Source: Pseudopithomyces maydicus (taxonomy: Eukaryota > Ascomycota > Dothideomycetes > Pleosporales > Didymosphaeriaceae). From it: 64,000 nucleotides of DNA. Location: assembly GCA_026873275.1 (NCBI GenBank), contig JANTUC010000006.1, positions 124,001-188,000 on the forward strand, given 5' to 3'. This document shows, in pieces, positions 12,637-25,543 of the stretch. Each line of letters opens with the position of its first letter. The first letter of the stretch is position 1. Under the pieces are notes generated by a model. The model was not told where the DNA came from and ran no database searches. It saw only the letters and a list, made by a program, of their open reading frames with translations. The position numbers and the translations under genes were made by a program.

Positions 12637-13346
12637 CGAGAAAATTGGAGGGTCAATCAGTTTAAATGATTGTGAGGGAATTTTTTAAATGGTAACGTTG
12701 TTGAAAATCGCCAAGTGGACTGCGAGTTATGCCATTGGCGTTTCTCCAATGTAAACATACATACATTGCGAACTGCTTTGATATATATATATCTAATCCC
12801 CCTAAACTCAGCTCAGCGTGTTGGAAATCATGAACTAAGTCGATGGAATAATACTCTTTAGTTCGTTGTGCACATCGATGTTCCCCAACGATTTAGCTCA
12901 CCTCATTGGCTCCCTCGGCTGCCTTGTATTGGGTAGCGGCCGGGCCCGTTCCTGGACCACACCTCTCACCAACTCAATCTGCATAAGGACTACTTTCCTA
13001 ATATCGCCCTTAGCTCTCACATCGAAGTCATTCCCGTTCCTGGCTGCCGGAAACTCCGAAGAAATGTTGCTGCCTGGGGACACATACGTGTCGTCTTGGC
13101 TGCATACGCATGCTCATTAAACCAGGTTTATATATATCCCACCCTTGCATCTAGACGACGACCATCTTCTACCACATCACCACCCAACTATCATCTAACC
13201 ACCTCTTTCAACCTAACGACCACGCTTCCTCTTCTACTTCCCCGAATCCAACTCATCCGCCACACTTTCCGCCTCTTTATAAATTCGACTTAGCGACCAC
13301 TTTCTACCTACTTGCCTACCTACCTCCCCACCTCCAACTCCTTACT
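12637..13346. other. Intergenic region upstream of the hydrolase
   Basis: No gene is supported; the frames here are short and unrelated. A TA microsatellite lies at 12781-12792, and the last 200 bases are strongly pyrimidine-rich (CCACC and CTTCC patches), as expected for a fungal promoter and 5' leader. Confidence 0.55.
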
Positions 13347-14483
13347 ATGCCCCCGCCCACTCCCCCTATGGATCCCGAATACGCCCACTGGGCCAGCACC
13401 TTCTTGCCCCCGCCCCCTTCCACCTCGGGGCCCCCCACCCTCCCCACCATCCAAGAAATGCGCCCCCAAAACGACGCCACCATCAAACTCCTCTACGCCC
13501 CCTTCACCCCCCACCCCCCTGCCACATCGACACCTTCACCATCCGGTCGCCCTCCCCCTCCGCCTCCCGCCTCCACATAGTCCGCTTCCTGCCCCCTCCC
13601 TCTCAACCTCCCCCGAGGTCCCCGCCCCCACCCCGCCCCCCGCCGCGCCCCTCCACCCTTCCCCAGCGCTCCTCCACTTCCACGGCGGCGGGTACGTCGG
13701 CGGCTCGCTCGCGCTGGTCACGCCGTACGTGGCTACCCTTGCGGTGGAATGGGGCGTCCAGATTTTCAGCGTCGAGTATAGACTTGCGCCTGAGGAGCCG
13801 TACCCGGCTGCGCTCGAGGACGGGGTCGCGGCGCTGAAGTGGCTGGTGCGCGAGGCGAAGGGGCTGGGGGTCGATAGGGAGAGGATAGGGGTTGTGGGGG
13901 AGAGCGCGGGGGGTGGGTTGGCGGCGGGGGTGGCGGTTTGGGCGAGGGATTATGAGGAGAGGCGGAAGGCAGGGGGGCAAAAGGAGGAGGGGGGAGAGGA
14001 TGAGGGGGAAAAGGAGGAGAGGGAAAAGGATGGTGGGAAGGGAAAAGGGGAGGGTCAAGCGGAGGAAGCTACTCTCCCGATCCTTATTTCCCGGCTCATG
14101 CTCATCTACCCCATGCTCGACGACCGCTCCCTCCTCCCCTGGTCCCTCCACCCCACACTCACAACCGACACTCTCGCCCTCTGCTGGCGCGCCTACGTCG
14201 GCGCCCACGCCGGAGACCCCGACGCGGATGTTAGCCCGTATGCGGCGCCGGCGCGGGCTGCGAGCTTGGAGGGCATGCCGGCGACGTACATTGATGTCGG
14301 GGGTTGGATGATTTCCGGGATGAGTGTATCGAGTTTGCGGGGAGGCTGGCGAGGGCGGGCGGGGAGGTCGAGTTTCATTTGTGGGCTGGGGTGCCGCATG
14401 GGTTTGATGTGGCGAGGGGGTTGGGGTGGTGGGGAGGGCGTTGGGGGCGAGGGGGGCGTTTGTTGGGAGGTTGTGAGGGGTGA
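13347..14483 (+). CDS. Alpha/beta hydrolase, hormone-sensitive-lipase family (three apparent frameshifts)
   Basis: A predicted carboxylesterase or lipase, about 379 residues after correction, with no intron. The oxyanion-hole motif HFHGGGYVGGS is followed by YRLAPEEPYPAALEDG and the nucleophile elbow GESAGGGLA, which carries the catalytic Ser. The Asp region reads LEGMPATYIDVGG, and the catalytic His lies in a GVPHGFD motif that is only in frame after correction. A Glu/Lys/Gly-rich insert of about 40 residues sits between the Ser elbow and LILISRLML-like core and is unusual for the family. Raw frame breaks fall at C-run 13514-13519, C-run 13610-13614 and G-run 14299-14303; one base added in each joins the frames. 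The substrate is unknown. It ends 150 bases from the convergent WD40 gene. Confidence 0.85.
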
Positions 14484-14632
14484 AGATGGGAATTGGAGGT
14501 GGGGGTATTTGTTTATTACATTTATTTGTGAATTGTTTTGGTTCAACTGTGTTTTGATGTTACAATTGTGGGAGAAGCTTTCTCACGACGGAGTTATGCT
14601 TCAGTGAGAGTTACTACCAATCTGTAGCTTTC

Positions 14633-17600
14633 TCAGAGCGGGGGCGACTCTGGCCGATCAATCGCCAGCGAGAAGTAATAATCCGTCAACGCATTCATCT
14701 CATCCGCAAAGTCACCCTGCGATGCGTCGCTCTCCATCTCAGCCTCCATACCTGCCAGGCCCATTGTCCCTTCATCTTTTTCTACCTCTAGCTTCGCCAG
14801 GCGCAAGTCTGTTTCGTATCGCTCGAGTCGCGGCACGCGGAGAATAGGATTACAAGATATATGACCATCCCGAACGAGCTCGTAGCCCAAGGCTCCAACA
14901 TCCCATTTGCAATCGCAGAAAGCACAACGAAATGTCTTGGTCTTGGGGTCCAGGCGTTCCCAGGGCTGTGAAGGGAGCACATCAGACCCAGGAGTGTAAC
15001 CGCAACGGAAGCATGAAAAAGCGCAGTGTTCGCATCGAGGCGGGCGAGGTGTACCGTCGACATTGTCGATCTGGTCAGATGGAAAGGTAGCACGTCCGCA
15101 TATCGAGCAAGGGACTTTGCCAGGCGGGGGTTGACTTTTATGGGGCCGTTTTCCCATTGTAGGCGCAGTTCGTCCGGGATGCGATCTACGCTTCGGCCAG
15201 AATCTCCAGCGCTCTCGCTCGTGATCATGGGCACGTTGTTGAGATGATCGCTGGGCTTTTCTGCAGCATACGCTGGTGTTTGAGCGAACTTGAGCTGCAT
15301 TTCGAATGCTTGTTCGCGCAAAAAGGGTGCATCGATGCTGTTGTCATAAGGGCCCGCATAGGCAGGGCCTTGGATGGCTTGCCGGACTGGAAGACCTCCC
15401 ATCGGGATTGTTATCATTTGGCCCGTTTCCAAGAGCTCCTTTGCGCTTGCTCTCCCAGAATCCGCGCCAGAACTCGTAGATTGAGCGTTGTCCATATCGA
15501 TGTCAGCGTCATCCTCGTAGTATTTGTATGGAATGTATCTCATTCTGTCCACATCTCTGAGAGACCGGTCATCCTGGCCAACTTCCAGAACGTTGATAGA
15601 ACCGTTCACCTCGCCTAGCAAGAGCCGACTCCGATCAGGACTGAAGGCTCCAGACATTATGCCAGAGTCAAACGAGATGAGATCCTTCACAAAAGTCTCT
15701 TCTTGTGATCCTGTCACATTCCATACTTTGACTACGCCGTCAGACGAGCCAGTGTAAAGCCTTGTAGCATTCTCGCCCCAACTAAGGAATCGAATGCCGG
15801 TATCCGTGATCTCCGGATCTCTCTCATCATCGAGGGGCATAAGCGAGCTGCCGTGAGAAAGTTCGCGGAGAAGTTCGTTAGGGTTGCGCACATCCCATAC
15901 GTACGCTCGTCCGCTCGTACAACCTGCAGCAACCAGGTAGTCATCACCGGGGCTGCGAAGCGTTAGCTAGTGGGTGCGAACAACCATTGAATTACTTACC
16001 ACCAGACCACGTCGTTGATATCCAGTGCTGGGCACTCCAGCTCAACGAGTGCGCTGAACTTTTCATGTGCTGCTGTGTTGTGCTCGTCGTACAACCTGAC
16101 GGTCGACCGCGTTCCACGGTTGGTGTTTTGCCCGGCCACAGTCCCTACTGCAAACCACCGATTCCTAGGGTGGAACGAAAGGTCGAACACACTCTTACCC
16201 GAGCCCCATATGCTGAGTGCGCGATTTCCATTGACGTCCCATATGCAAATGTCACCCATCAAATCTCGCCCGTCCTCGCGCACTTGAGCACTGAAGCCCG
16301 CAAGCAAGAGGTTTTCATGCCTAGGCGAGAAATGGAGTGCTGTCGGCAGTAAGTTCATGTCTGGTCTCTGGGAGGCTTTCTCAGAACTGAAGTTGATAGT
16401 AGTCGGTGACTCTGATGGATCATCGTCATTGATCCGTATTACTTTGACTGCATTGCCCATTGGTTTGTTGGTGCCAGTGGCTAGTACACCCGATGCATTA
16501 ACGCTCATCATATGCACTTCAGCCTTGTGACGCAGACCCACTATCTCTTGAGGTTGTGACCCATCGTACCTGGTTTGCCATACCGCTACGTAATTGTCCC
16601 ATCCGCCAGAAAACATATACCTTCCGTTCGGAGAAAAGGCGACTGAGGTCACAGTCTTGAAAAGTTTTGGATCTTGTGAAGCATACATCGCATGCGTGGA
16701 ATTTGGACCTGATTCAGTCCTTGGTCGGGTGACATGGTGTCTACCCAACTCATTGATTGTATTGCAGGAGACATTCCCGTACAATAGGTTATTGGGTCGA
16801 TTGTACTGCATAGAGTATGGGTCATCTACACAGATAGCACCAGCAGCGAAGCATTGGCCGTCGACTGACCATGCAACAGCATGCACGTCACTCGAAGCAC
16901 CCGTGTATGAGCAGAGAGGCCCAAGAGTGTCCTGTAACTGGTCCTTCACTCGGTATGATATTGGTCTGGTTGCTGAGCTCCATCCTCTACGCGACTGTGC
17001 ACCTATCTCCCGATGCCGTATTGTCGATGCCACGGACATTTTAGTGACAGAACTAAATGACTTGTTGGGTCTCGCTGCTGCCAGTCTCTCTATGCGAGGA
17101 GCCGTAGAACGGATTTCACCTTGTTTCGCGTCCTGCAGGAACGCTTCAATGCTTTTGCGATCCCTAGAGGGCAGTTTTAAACGCAATGCGCTCACCACTC
17201 GGAGAAGATCAGACTCTAAGAGTCCATCCAACAACCTGTGAATGCGTCTCTGTGGGCTGCGATACCGTAGAGCTCGTTGAGAGGCCACGAAGCGTGTGAC
17301 AATTTCTTCAACGACCTCCAGCTCTTCAGGACTGAAATCTATGTGTAATACAGTTCCTTGCCAATCCCGACTAATCAACTGATCCCATTCAAATTCAGCC
17401 GGCACGTTTCGGAGACTAGAGCGTTGTTTAGAAGATAAATACGGGAGTTGCTTGGCACTGGTAACATCGCTGCGATTATGGCTAGTCAGCGCAAGATTTG
17501 CATCTTCGGCATCGAAATCAATAGAGAGAGGCTTGTTCTCGACTGCAATGGCTTTCTCTGGAGCTGGAGTTAGTTCTCCAGGGCTCTCTGAGTGTGCAGG

Positions 17601-19532
17601 CGGTTCTTCCGATGGTTCCGTTCTCTCGCCTTCGGTGCTTCTGAAAGGCTCGTCTCCGAGTACTGCAGAACGTGTTGGCCAGGTGTAGTTCTTGATAGAT
17701 ACCGCTCGTCGAGGCCGCCTTGCATAAGTTGACTCAGCACCTGATGAGTGGTCTTGAAGCACGTCAATAGCAGTCGACCTCGCAGTCGTCCGAGACCTTT
17801 GTTTGACCCGTTCCGGATCATCATTTACTTCATGTTTACGCGGCCTACCACCACGGTTACGCCGCTTGGGGCTCGCCTGAACTTCAGCCTCGTCGGCTTG
17901 TGGCAAAGAGGCATAGCAAGAGGGCAATATCAGTGTTGGAGGGTCTTGTGACCTGTCACGACGATTGATCTTCTGCGAATAGTTGACCTGCAACACTCCA
18001 TAGGTGCGCTCAGGGTAGTGCTTCTGGAATCTCGCCGTTATCTCTGTCCATTTATATCCCTTCTTCTCTTTTAAAAATATAAGCAAGTGCGCTTCTTCCA
18101 GAGAAAGTCCACCGGTCCAACTGGGGCGTGATAATGGCTCAATGGATGCTACGACGTGACGTGCTTGTACAGTTAGCTTGTCCTTAGGCGTGGACGCACC
18201 AGCATCAGGTGTTTCGGCACCAGAGAGTAAACCGTCACGGTCGCGTGATGCTGCAGCTGAGTGCGATTCTGCATTGACTGCAGATGGTAGTGGGCGTGTA
18301 ATGCGTTTAGTAACTTGATTTTCGGACGCAGCTATCTTTTGCGCCAACCTCTGGCCTCTTGAGGTGGCATTTAGTACCAATGCAACTTTATCGTTCAATT
18401 CTAATGGCTCAAGTAGTTGATGATAGGTTTCGTCGTCAATAATTTCATCAAGAATGCTGTCAACCACAGGAGAAGCCTCTGAAGCGCCAGGGATGCGATC
18501 TGAAAAACTCTTGGACGGGGAACTGACAAGCAGTTTTGGGGATTGGACGATTTCATCGCGATCAACCACCATCTCTGGGGTTGAAATCTCCGCAATCGCC
18601 ACTCCCCTAGAGGGTGGCTTGAGCGGCATATGATCAGGCGAGCCGTCAAATCCTCCAAAAGGTGGGTCATGGTGAGCGTATGAACTTTCTATTTTGGTCG
18701 ATGGCTGTGTAGTGGTCGTAGTCTGGGTGTTTGTGTACAAAGACGGTATAGCAGGTAAAGCGGTTGCGTCGAATCTCGGTGCTGTGAAAGTGTACGGGGC
18801 AGGAAGATGCTGGGAGCCTGATCCTGAAAGTTGAGCATTGGGAGCTCGCAGGTTGTCATGGCGCGCTTCGCCTGGGATGGGATTTCTGACGACACCTGAA
18901 TCGTGTTGGTCAGTATTGGGTTGATTACTCCATGCTGTTGAGGGCTCAACCACGAGGGGTTGCGTATCTTCCCCTGTATCAAGTCGCTGCTGGATTGGAC
19001 CTGCATGCCCTCTAATCTGTTGCTTAGCTATGTTTTGATTTGTGTAAACGCCTGGCACATGCCTCTCTTTGACGTCATGCCACTGGTTTCGAAGTGGCTC
19101 CTGCCGCACGGGCTGTGAAGGCTGGAAATTTACAGGGGTATCGTCCTGAGCTGATGTCTTCCTTCTTTTCTCTGCCTGGGCGATGTGTAATGTCTCTGGG
19201 TGCACACCCGGTTGTGGCGCACTGTACACCGGAACATAGCTGTTGCCAATAGAACTTCCAATTATTGTCGGGGCACTCGTAATTAACGGCGAATTGTACG
19301 TTGGAAAGGTTGTATACATGGGCTGAGTTGGAGCGGGCGGATGAGCGGAAAGATTCGTATGATGCGGCGGGGGTGTTTGCGCAATCGGATGCGTATATTG
19401 CGGTGGATGAAGAGATGAACGGGACGGCCAGTTGTGCGAAAAATGAGCTGGCGGTGGGACAAAAGGATTCATCGGTGCAGGTTCGTGGTCTGAGTCGAAG
19501 GTGAGGTCGATGGCGTCGGCATAGCTGGCCAT
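14633..19532 (-). CDS. Large Myb-like / AT-hook / WD40 / zinc-cluster protein (one apparent frameshift)
   Basis: Two exons (16000-19532, 14633-15952; intron 15953-15999, GTAAGT donor) give about 1,617 residues. Residues 1-450 are Pro/Ser/Gln-rich and probably disordered. A Myb/SANT-like segment lies at ~470-525 (LSLEEAHLLIFLKEKKGYKW), an AT-hook at ~557-567 (RNRGGRPRKH), and WD repeats from ~890 (FSPNGRYMFSGGWDNYVAVW, GDICIWDVNGN, SGRAYVWDVRNPNE, YTGSSDGVVKVWNV). The C-terminus holds zinc-binding pairs CSICGR, CEHC, CFRCGY and CAFCDCKW. The zinc part is only in frame after adding one base at G-run 15126-15130. The combination suggests a chromatin or DNA-bound scaffold. A Raf1/DIM-9-like factor of the heterochromatin ubiquitin ligase is one candidate, but I cannot establish it from motifs alone. 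Confidence 0.85.
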
Positions 19533-20040
19533 GTTGCTTGCGGAAGCTGCGACCGAGCGATTTTTGCTGGCGGAGGCGAAGAGGGCGACATAGAGGGGGA
19601 GTATCTGTAGAAGAGGATGTAGGTGGGAGGGAGAGGTGAGGGAAAGCCACCTCTCAAAAGGCGCAATGTCTGGTCATTTGAGTAGCAAACGCGTCCCACG
19701 GCACGCGCGAACGGGGAAGTCGCGTCACTGCTAAAGTGGTTGCGCCTCAGGCGGTGGCTACGTGTGGCGCATGCCACTAACCATATGAAGCTAGATGTGG
19801 CGTAACAATAACCCTTGCAGCAGAGGTCATGTGATGTGTCTCATGCCCTCCAGTTCCTAAGGTTAGATGTCCAGGTGGGAGGCTGCAAGTCGACCCCTAA
19901 GTGCCTCGATACATCCATATTCACACGGTACTAAACCAGGATATCCTGTTACATAACACAATTCACGAAACTGCGATATGTACACCTATTCCTTCCATTA
20001 CCTTTTTGATAATTTTTTATTTACAAACGTTCTTTTGCTT

Positions 20041-20106
20041 ATCACAAGAGGGACGTCGGCTTTTTCCAACCATTTCTGTCTAGTCAGCTCCACACTTAGC
20101 TGCCGC
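20041..20106 (+). repeat. Dispersed repeat, copy D
   Basis: Shares TCTAGTCAGCTCCACACT and the flanking TCACAAGAGGG, CAACCATTT and AGCTGC blocks with the copy 780 bases downstream. An A-run follows at 20112-20122. Confidence 0.75.
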
Positions 20107-20820
20107 TGTTTAAAAAAAAAAACATTCTTTCCATCACCCACCATGAACCATATAGCTCCTCGCCGAAATTTCCAACGCTGTGACTCTCACCAGCCTCACC
20201 TTCATCAAACATCACCCAGACCATGAAAAAATGAAATCATGCCACATGTTCGGCTCACTTCCCGAATTCATCAGCTTCCCTCACACCAAAATCTAACACC
20301 AAGTCCCAGAGAACATCCCCCTGCACAACCTTCGTGGAAACGAGTATTGCTTGTCCCTTTCCGGACATTGCTTTGATATTGTTGTCGTCCCGGAAGACAT
20401 GCTTCTATAGAGGCGACCTTGGCACATACACATATGTAAAGCGGCGTTAAATGTACTGTTAATCGCACGAGCGCCTGGTCCCTGAGTTGTTTGAGTGAAG
20501 ATTGACAGTTTCGTAGACAAGAGCCTAATGACAGAGAGGATTCGAGTGGTAGAATATAGTCGGTCACAGGTCCTCCAGCTCTACCTTACTTAAAATGCGG
20601 CGTAGTTCCGTTGGAGAAGGAAGCAGTTGCAGGATTACAAATAAAGAAGGCAAGGATAACGTATCCCATAAATAATAACTTAGGAGAGGTTGAACACGAG
20701 ATTAATCTGTCTCTCTAAGACGAGAATTTGTCCATCTATTAGTGCGCTAATATGCTCCTCGCTCTTTTATCAATTATATCTACTATTTTACATTTGGTGT
20801 ATTAACTAATACTTTCAAAC

Positions 20821-20900
20821 CGTCACAAGAGGGGAGACAGCTTTATTTTTTTCAACCAACCATTTGCATCTAGTCAGCTCCACACTCAGCTGCTACCTTT
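20821..20900 (+). repeat. Dispersed repeat, copy C
   Basis: Best pair is copy D (20041-20106). Its GAGGGGAGACAGCTTT block also links the C/D pair to copies A and B. Differences from D are substitutions and small indels in T-runs. Confidence 0.75.
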
Positions 20901-21217
20901 TCGAAAACACAAAGCATTCTAATACTTATTATTATTATTAGATGTATTGCGTCTAGTTTGCCTTCAACTAGAGTCGAAACAACATGTACAGGTCCTCGTG
21001 ACATGAATTGAAAGATGAACGAGGATGTGGCTAAACCTGCTATTACTACATACGCGCTTGAAGAGCGGTTTCGTGTCGCGAGCAGACCCTCGCAATGCGG
21101 TGCGGTTAATATCGCTAGCGCTCGCCGTCTCGTATATAACCTTGCCCGCACTTTGTCCCTCTCAATGTCCTCAACAGCAAACTTTCCTGGCAGTCAAAGC
21201 TCCTTTCTCATGCAGCC

Positions 21218-22824
21218 ATGCGCCTCGATCAACTTTCTGTAGACGTCCTGGACCTCATTTTTGAGAACCTCTGCTACCATTGCCAAAAGCCGGGCAACTT
21301 TGTCAATGCAGACGAACATGAGGTGGTTGAGAATAAAAGGGCCTTGGCACGTTTGTGCCGCACATGCACAGCCATATGCAATGTTGCGCAGCCAATCCTC
21401 TACCACTATTATGCGACGGGAAATTTTCGCAAAGCGGGTATGCCATATCGAGAGCATTGGAAGGATGCTGAACCGTGGGATTATGATTTTTTCCCTCAAT
21501 TTTTGCGAACCATAATTGCACGTCCAGACCTAGCTGAACAAGTGAAAAGCTTGCAAATCATCTTGGGCAGGGAATATTTCGATAAGAACCTACCCGAAGT
21601 AACGCACGAAGGCCACTCAGAAATTATGAGTCTTTTGCTGAATATAGCAAAGGAACGACACTTGTTGCCTTGGAGGCTGAGAAAAGATCGCCTTGAAAGA
21701 TACTCCGCCGACACACCGCTCGGCCTCGAGGAGCTCCTTTTGATCGGCTTGCAATGCACAAACAAGGCCCACACTTTACTTTTCGCTTGGCAATGGCAAT
21801 ATGGTCTCAACGAGGAACTAAAAATGCCCGATACATGGCCACTGACTCCTTTATTGACATTTCCCTCGCTCAAAACTGTCGGTCTTATGAGAGCCGAGGA
21901 TGAGTTTAGAGTCGGCGACAGAGGCGGCTTTTTCAACGCTGCGTTCAACGTTGACACCTTGTATATATGCGACAGTGGCGGCTGGTCAATCTTGGACCAT
22001 GACCGGGATACAACCATCTATCCATACCCGAGGAGAGACGACAGCTATACTCACTGTGAACATCTCGGTCTCTTGAGACTACGTAAATTAGTGCTAAACA
22101 GCCACACCCCTTCAGCCTTTGGGGACCTGATATTTTCACTCACCCACGAGATCGAAGAATTGGAAGCAGAACGGAACGAAAAATTCTCCCGTGTTGAAGA
22201 TTTAGAATTCTACTGGAGTACGTGGGAAAGCGGACCCCCTATTTCGACTGGGCCCTGCAAATGTTGTCAAAAACGCTTAAACGGCTATGTCTCAGCTGGA
22301 TTCAGCCTTCCAAATTTGAAGATATCGACCGAGACTGCAAATGGGACCTAGATGATGAATACGAATACCACCCGAACGAGCCGAACTACGACCCCATTTC
22401 CTCCCTTTCCATGTTCCTTCTTCTCGTCGACATCACTATAGATCTGCGGTCCATCTACCGGGAGACCGACCCCCAGGTACCTGACCGACTCGTCTCATTC
22501 CTTCCTCCTGTGGTAGAGCGGTTTCGCATTACTTACGCTTTTCGTGATATCACAGAGGAACTACGACAACTTGGAGCACAGGCGCGTGGTAACTTTCCAC
22601 ACCTGAAGGCTGTTGTTGTCGGCATTCCGTACAAGTCTCATACATGGTATGATGAAGGACTCAAGGACATGAAAGCATCGGGTGTGGATCATCTTTTCGA
22701 AAGTCATGGTGTGAATTTTTCTTGGGCAGTTGACTTCATGGGGGCGGATGTAAGGACAATGGTTCCGGGGTTGGCTCTAGGATTGCCGTTGATACCGCTG
22801 CCAGGAATAGAGGGGCGTAATTGA
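21218..22824 (+). CDS. F-box-like protein (one apparent frameshift)
   Basis: A single-exon gene of about 535 residues after correction. The first ~30 residues (MRLDQLSVDVLDLIFENLCY) read as an F-box-like helix, and the conserved-looking LARLCRTCTAICNVAQPILY is the second part of such domains in fungal proteins. F-box proteins recruit substrates to SCF ubiquitin ligases. No regular leucine-rich repeats are obvious in the middle, which has leucine-rich strands and the Cys patch CKCCQ only in the wrong frame. The raw frame ends at 22351 because of C-run 22235-22239; one added C joins it to the frame that runs to the stop at 22824. The first ATG at 21218 immediately opens the F-box and is preferred. 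The target is unknown. Confidence 0.75.
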
Positions 22825-24003
22825 TTGGGACTCTAGTATTCCTTCATCGTCTATATGTGACGGATAGGGAATGAAATTGAGAAATCTCACTGATTATTGA
22901 AGAGGACTTTAAGTCTGATCTTACAATGTGAAAGGAGAGTGCCAATATGAAGGTAATGTTTTTTAGAATGGTAAAAAGGTGTCCAGTCAGTCAACTAGAC
23001 GTCGTAAAAATGATTGATAAAAGAGTGTCTCCCCACTGGACAGCAGAAAAATGTGGCGTATGAAAATCAGTTGTGAAGGTAATATTTAAGTCATCTTAGA
23101 ACATGAATAATATCAAGGGTTTTGAATAACAACATGTGAAGCTCGTAGTTGAGAAAATACGATCATGCATTGCTCTACTTTCTGCCTCACTCTATTCGCC
23201 CCCAATCCGTTTCATGGCCAGAGCAGTGTGTCGATGCGCCTTGAAAACTCGAGAAGTTTATGAAATCATTTATAGAGAACGCCAATCCAATGGAATCCAG
23301 AATTGTGTAACCGTAGCCTGCTTTTCAAGCCAAGAAGTGGTGTAAGGACGCAAGCAAAAAAAAAAAAAGAGAAAGAAAAAGCTTGATTCAGGGTCTTGAA
23401 GGTAAGAAAATGCTACAAAACTTCAACTAACTTTCTTTTGAGGCATATAGTTTCAGGCTTTCAATTAATGTCGTAAGGACCTGTACAGGTCATGCCGACT
23501 CCACGCAGGAGTAAAAGTAAAGTAATAGAGTCAATACTTAGCTACTGGAATATTAAGTCCATTCTCTATATAATTCTATAAAATAATCCGTATTGATCAG
23601 AAGCAAGATTTTAGCCAAAATTTTCATTCTGAAAGTTCGTATTGACTCTCAAGCTTTTTCTTTTCTCGGGAGAACGCTCGGAAGATGGCAAGATTTCTGT
23701 ACTAGAAATATGTGCATTCAAACACTGCATACCACATAATTCTAAGATGTAAAGGTCTTTACGAAGTTGATTGAAAACTAACTATGTACTTACAGACAAA
23801 GTATGACTATGCAACGCAACCACGAAAGCGCCATAAAAGAAAGCCTTATACAAGTACTACCTCGTATAATTCTCACTGAGCGAGTGCCTTTTAAAAATCA
23901 CTGTTAGCCCGCTTCTAGAGTTTTCCAACCTGCTAGAATCAATGCCCACAACGATGCACCAAGCATTATACTAGAGTCAGGTGCAACCTCATGCTGCTCA
24001 TTC
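22825..24003. other. AT-rich intergenic region
   Basis: No gene is supported. The stretch is more AT-rich than its surroundings, has an A-run at 23356-23368, and holds one dispersed-repeat copy on the minus strand (22979-23068). It lies between the 3' ends of the convergent F-box-like and acyl-CoA dehydrogenase genes. Confidence 0.55.
22979..23068 (-). repeat. Dispersed repeat, copy B
   Basis: Read on the minus strand it contains CATACGCCAC, CTGTCCAGTGGGGAGACAC and GTTGACT in the same order and spacing as copy A at 12081-12175. It lies 155 bases past the stop of the F-box-like gene. Confidence 0.65.
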
Positions 24004-25543
24004 TCACAAAACCCTAAGCACACGAACGAACAGGTCCAGGCGGAAGACTACCCATTGTCCTATCAACCCCCCTACAGCTTCGCCCCCTTCGTCAACTCCC
24101 CTTCTTTCCATCCTCCGTTTCCACCCCCTCCCCTCCCCCTCCCTCTTCCTCCCCCCAAACCCAAACAAGTACGCCGCCACCTTCCTCATCTGAATCTCCT
24201 CGCTCCCCTCCGTAATCCTATACCTCCTATGATGCCTCCAAATATGCTCAAACGGCCACCTCCTACTATACCCATTTCCGCCATGGACCTGGATCGCCCT
24301 ATCGGCGGCCTCGCAGCACAGCCTGTTGGCCCAGTAATTGCACATGCTGACTTTGTCGCCGAGGCGGCGCTCGACGTCCACGTGCGGCATGGCGTCCATC
24401 TCCAGGGCCGTCTTGCGGACCAGGAGGCGCAGCATCTCGAGCTGGGTGGCGAGCTCGACGAGGGGGAACTGGATGGCTTGGTTGTGGGAGAGGGGCTTGC
24501 CGAAGGGGCGGCGGGCGGTGGCGTAGGCGACCGAGGAGGAGAGGCAGAAGGAGGCGGCGCCGAGGGAGGAGGCGGCTTGGCGGATGCGGTTTTCGTGGAC
24601 GAAGGATTGGGCGATGGGGAGGCCGGCGTGGAGGGGGCCGAGGAGGGAGGTGCGCGGGAGCCAGAGGTTGAGGGAGATGGTGGCGTGGTCGGTGGGCATG
24701 TTGAGGGTCCTGGGTGGGTGGGGGTTAGTACGGTCGTGGAGCGAGATGGCTGCCAATCCGGATATCTACCAAGTGAGATGGATAGATGGATATATGAAAA
24801 GAGGGCACTCACCACTCATACCCCTCCACCACCAATCCCTCCGTCCCTCTCGGCACCACAAAGCACGAGATCCCCCCTTATCCCCGTCCTTCCCCCCGTC
24901 CTCGCAAACACAAAGCAATGCGTCGCAACATGCATCCCCGTCTGCCACTTCTTCCTGCCCGTCACCCTCCACCCGTCCACCTCCCCCTCCTCTCCGGCAC
25001 CGCCCTCGTCTCCATAAACGTCGCATCGCTCCCATGCGCCTCCTCGGTAAGCCCAAACGTGATCCTCACCTCGCCCCTCAACCGCCCCCCAATCAACTCC
25101 TCCTTCTGCGCCTCATTCCCATAATTCAGCACCATGACGACGTCCGGGAAGTTGCCCACGACCGAGTGCTCGTTCTGCAGGTCGTTAAACAACCCCAGGC
25201 CCTTGGCGGCGAGGTGCTCCCGGATAACCGCCATCCAGAGGTTGGATCCGCGCCCGGACGCGTCCGCCATCCCGCCGTATTGCGCGGGCAGCGCGGTGCG
25301 GTAGAAGCCCGCGGCGTCGGCGAGGCGGCGGGCTTCGGCGAGGAGGGCTTCCCATTCTGGGCGGGGGAGGCCGCCGGCGTCCCAGTCGGTGCGGGCGTGC
25401 TCGCGGCGGTGGTCGAAGAAGCGGATGTTGTCGTCTTTGTGTTGGAGGGGGAGGATTTGCGTGGTTATGAAGGAGTCCAGGGAGGTGAGGAAGGATTGGA
25501 GGGATGGGGGGATGGAGAAGTTCATTGTTTCTGAGGGGGACAT
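24004..25543 (-). CDS. Acyl-CoA dehydrogenase (three apparent frameshifts)
   Basis: A flavoprotein of the acyl-CoA dehydrogenase fold, probably oxidising an acyl-CoA in mitochondria or peroxisomes and closest in feel to the ACAD10/11-like fungal set. Two exons (24813-25543 and 24004-24709) flank a 103-bp intron with GTGAGT donor. Visible motifs are FGLTEEAHGSDATFMETRAV (flavin and substrate contact), ARRPFGKPLSHNQAIQFPLV, IQVHGGNGYSRRWPFEHIWR and YRITEGSEEIQMRKVAA, in the family's order. The start at 25543 opens MSPSETMNFS; an ATG at 25525 is an alternative. Frames break at C-runs 24983-24987, 24892-24897 and 24872-24877 (G-runs on the coding strand) and rejoin with one added base each, giving about 479 residues. 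The final ~40 residues follow another G-run and may be misread; a stop near 24091 is possible. There is no obvious targeting peptide. Confidence 0.87.

Larger units (their letters stand above)
19533..21217. other. Intergenic region between divergent genes, with two repeat copies
   Basis: No gene is supported. It lies between the divergent WD40 (-) and F-box-like (+) genes and should hold both promoters. It is AT-rich in its middle and carries two related repeat copies in the same orientation, at 20041-20106 and 20821-20900. A TTA microsatellite lies at 20926-20941. Confidence 0.6.

Noticed and set aside
24055..25534. Two plus-strand frames of more than 300 codons
   Set aside because: They are antisense shadows of the acyl-CoA dehydrogenase; the minus-strand reading has family motifs and a proper intron.
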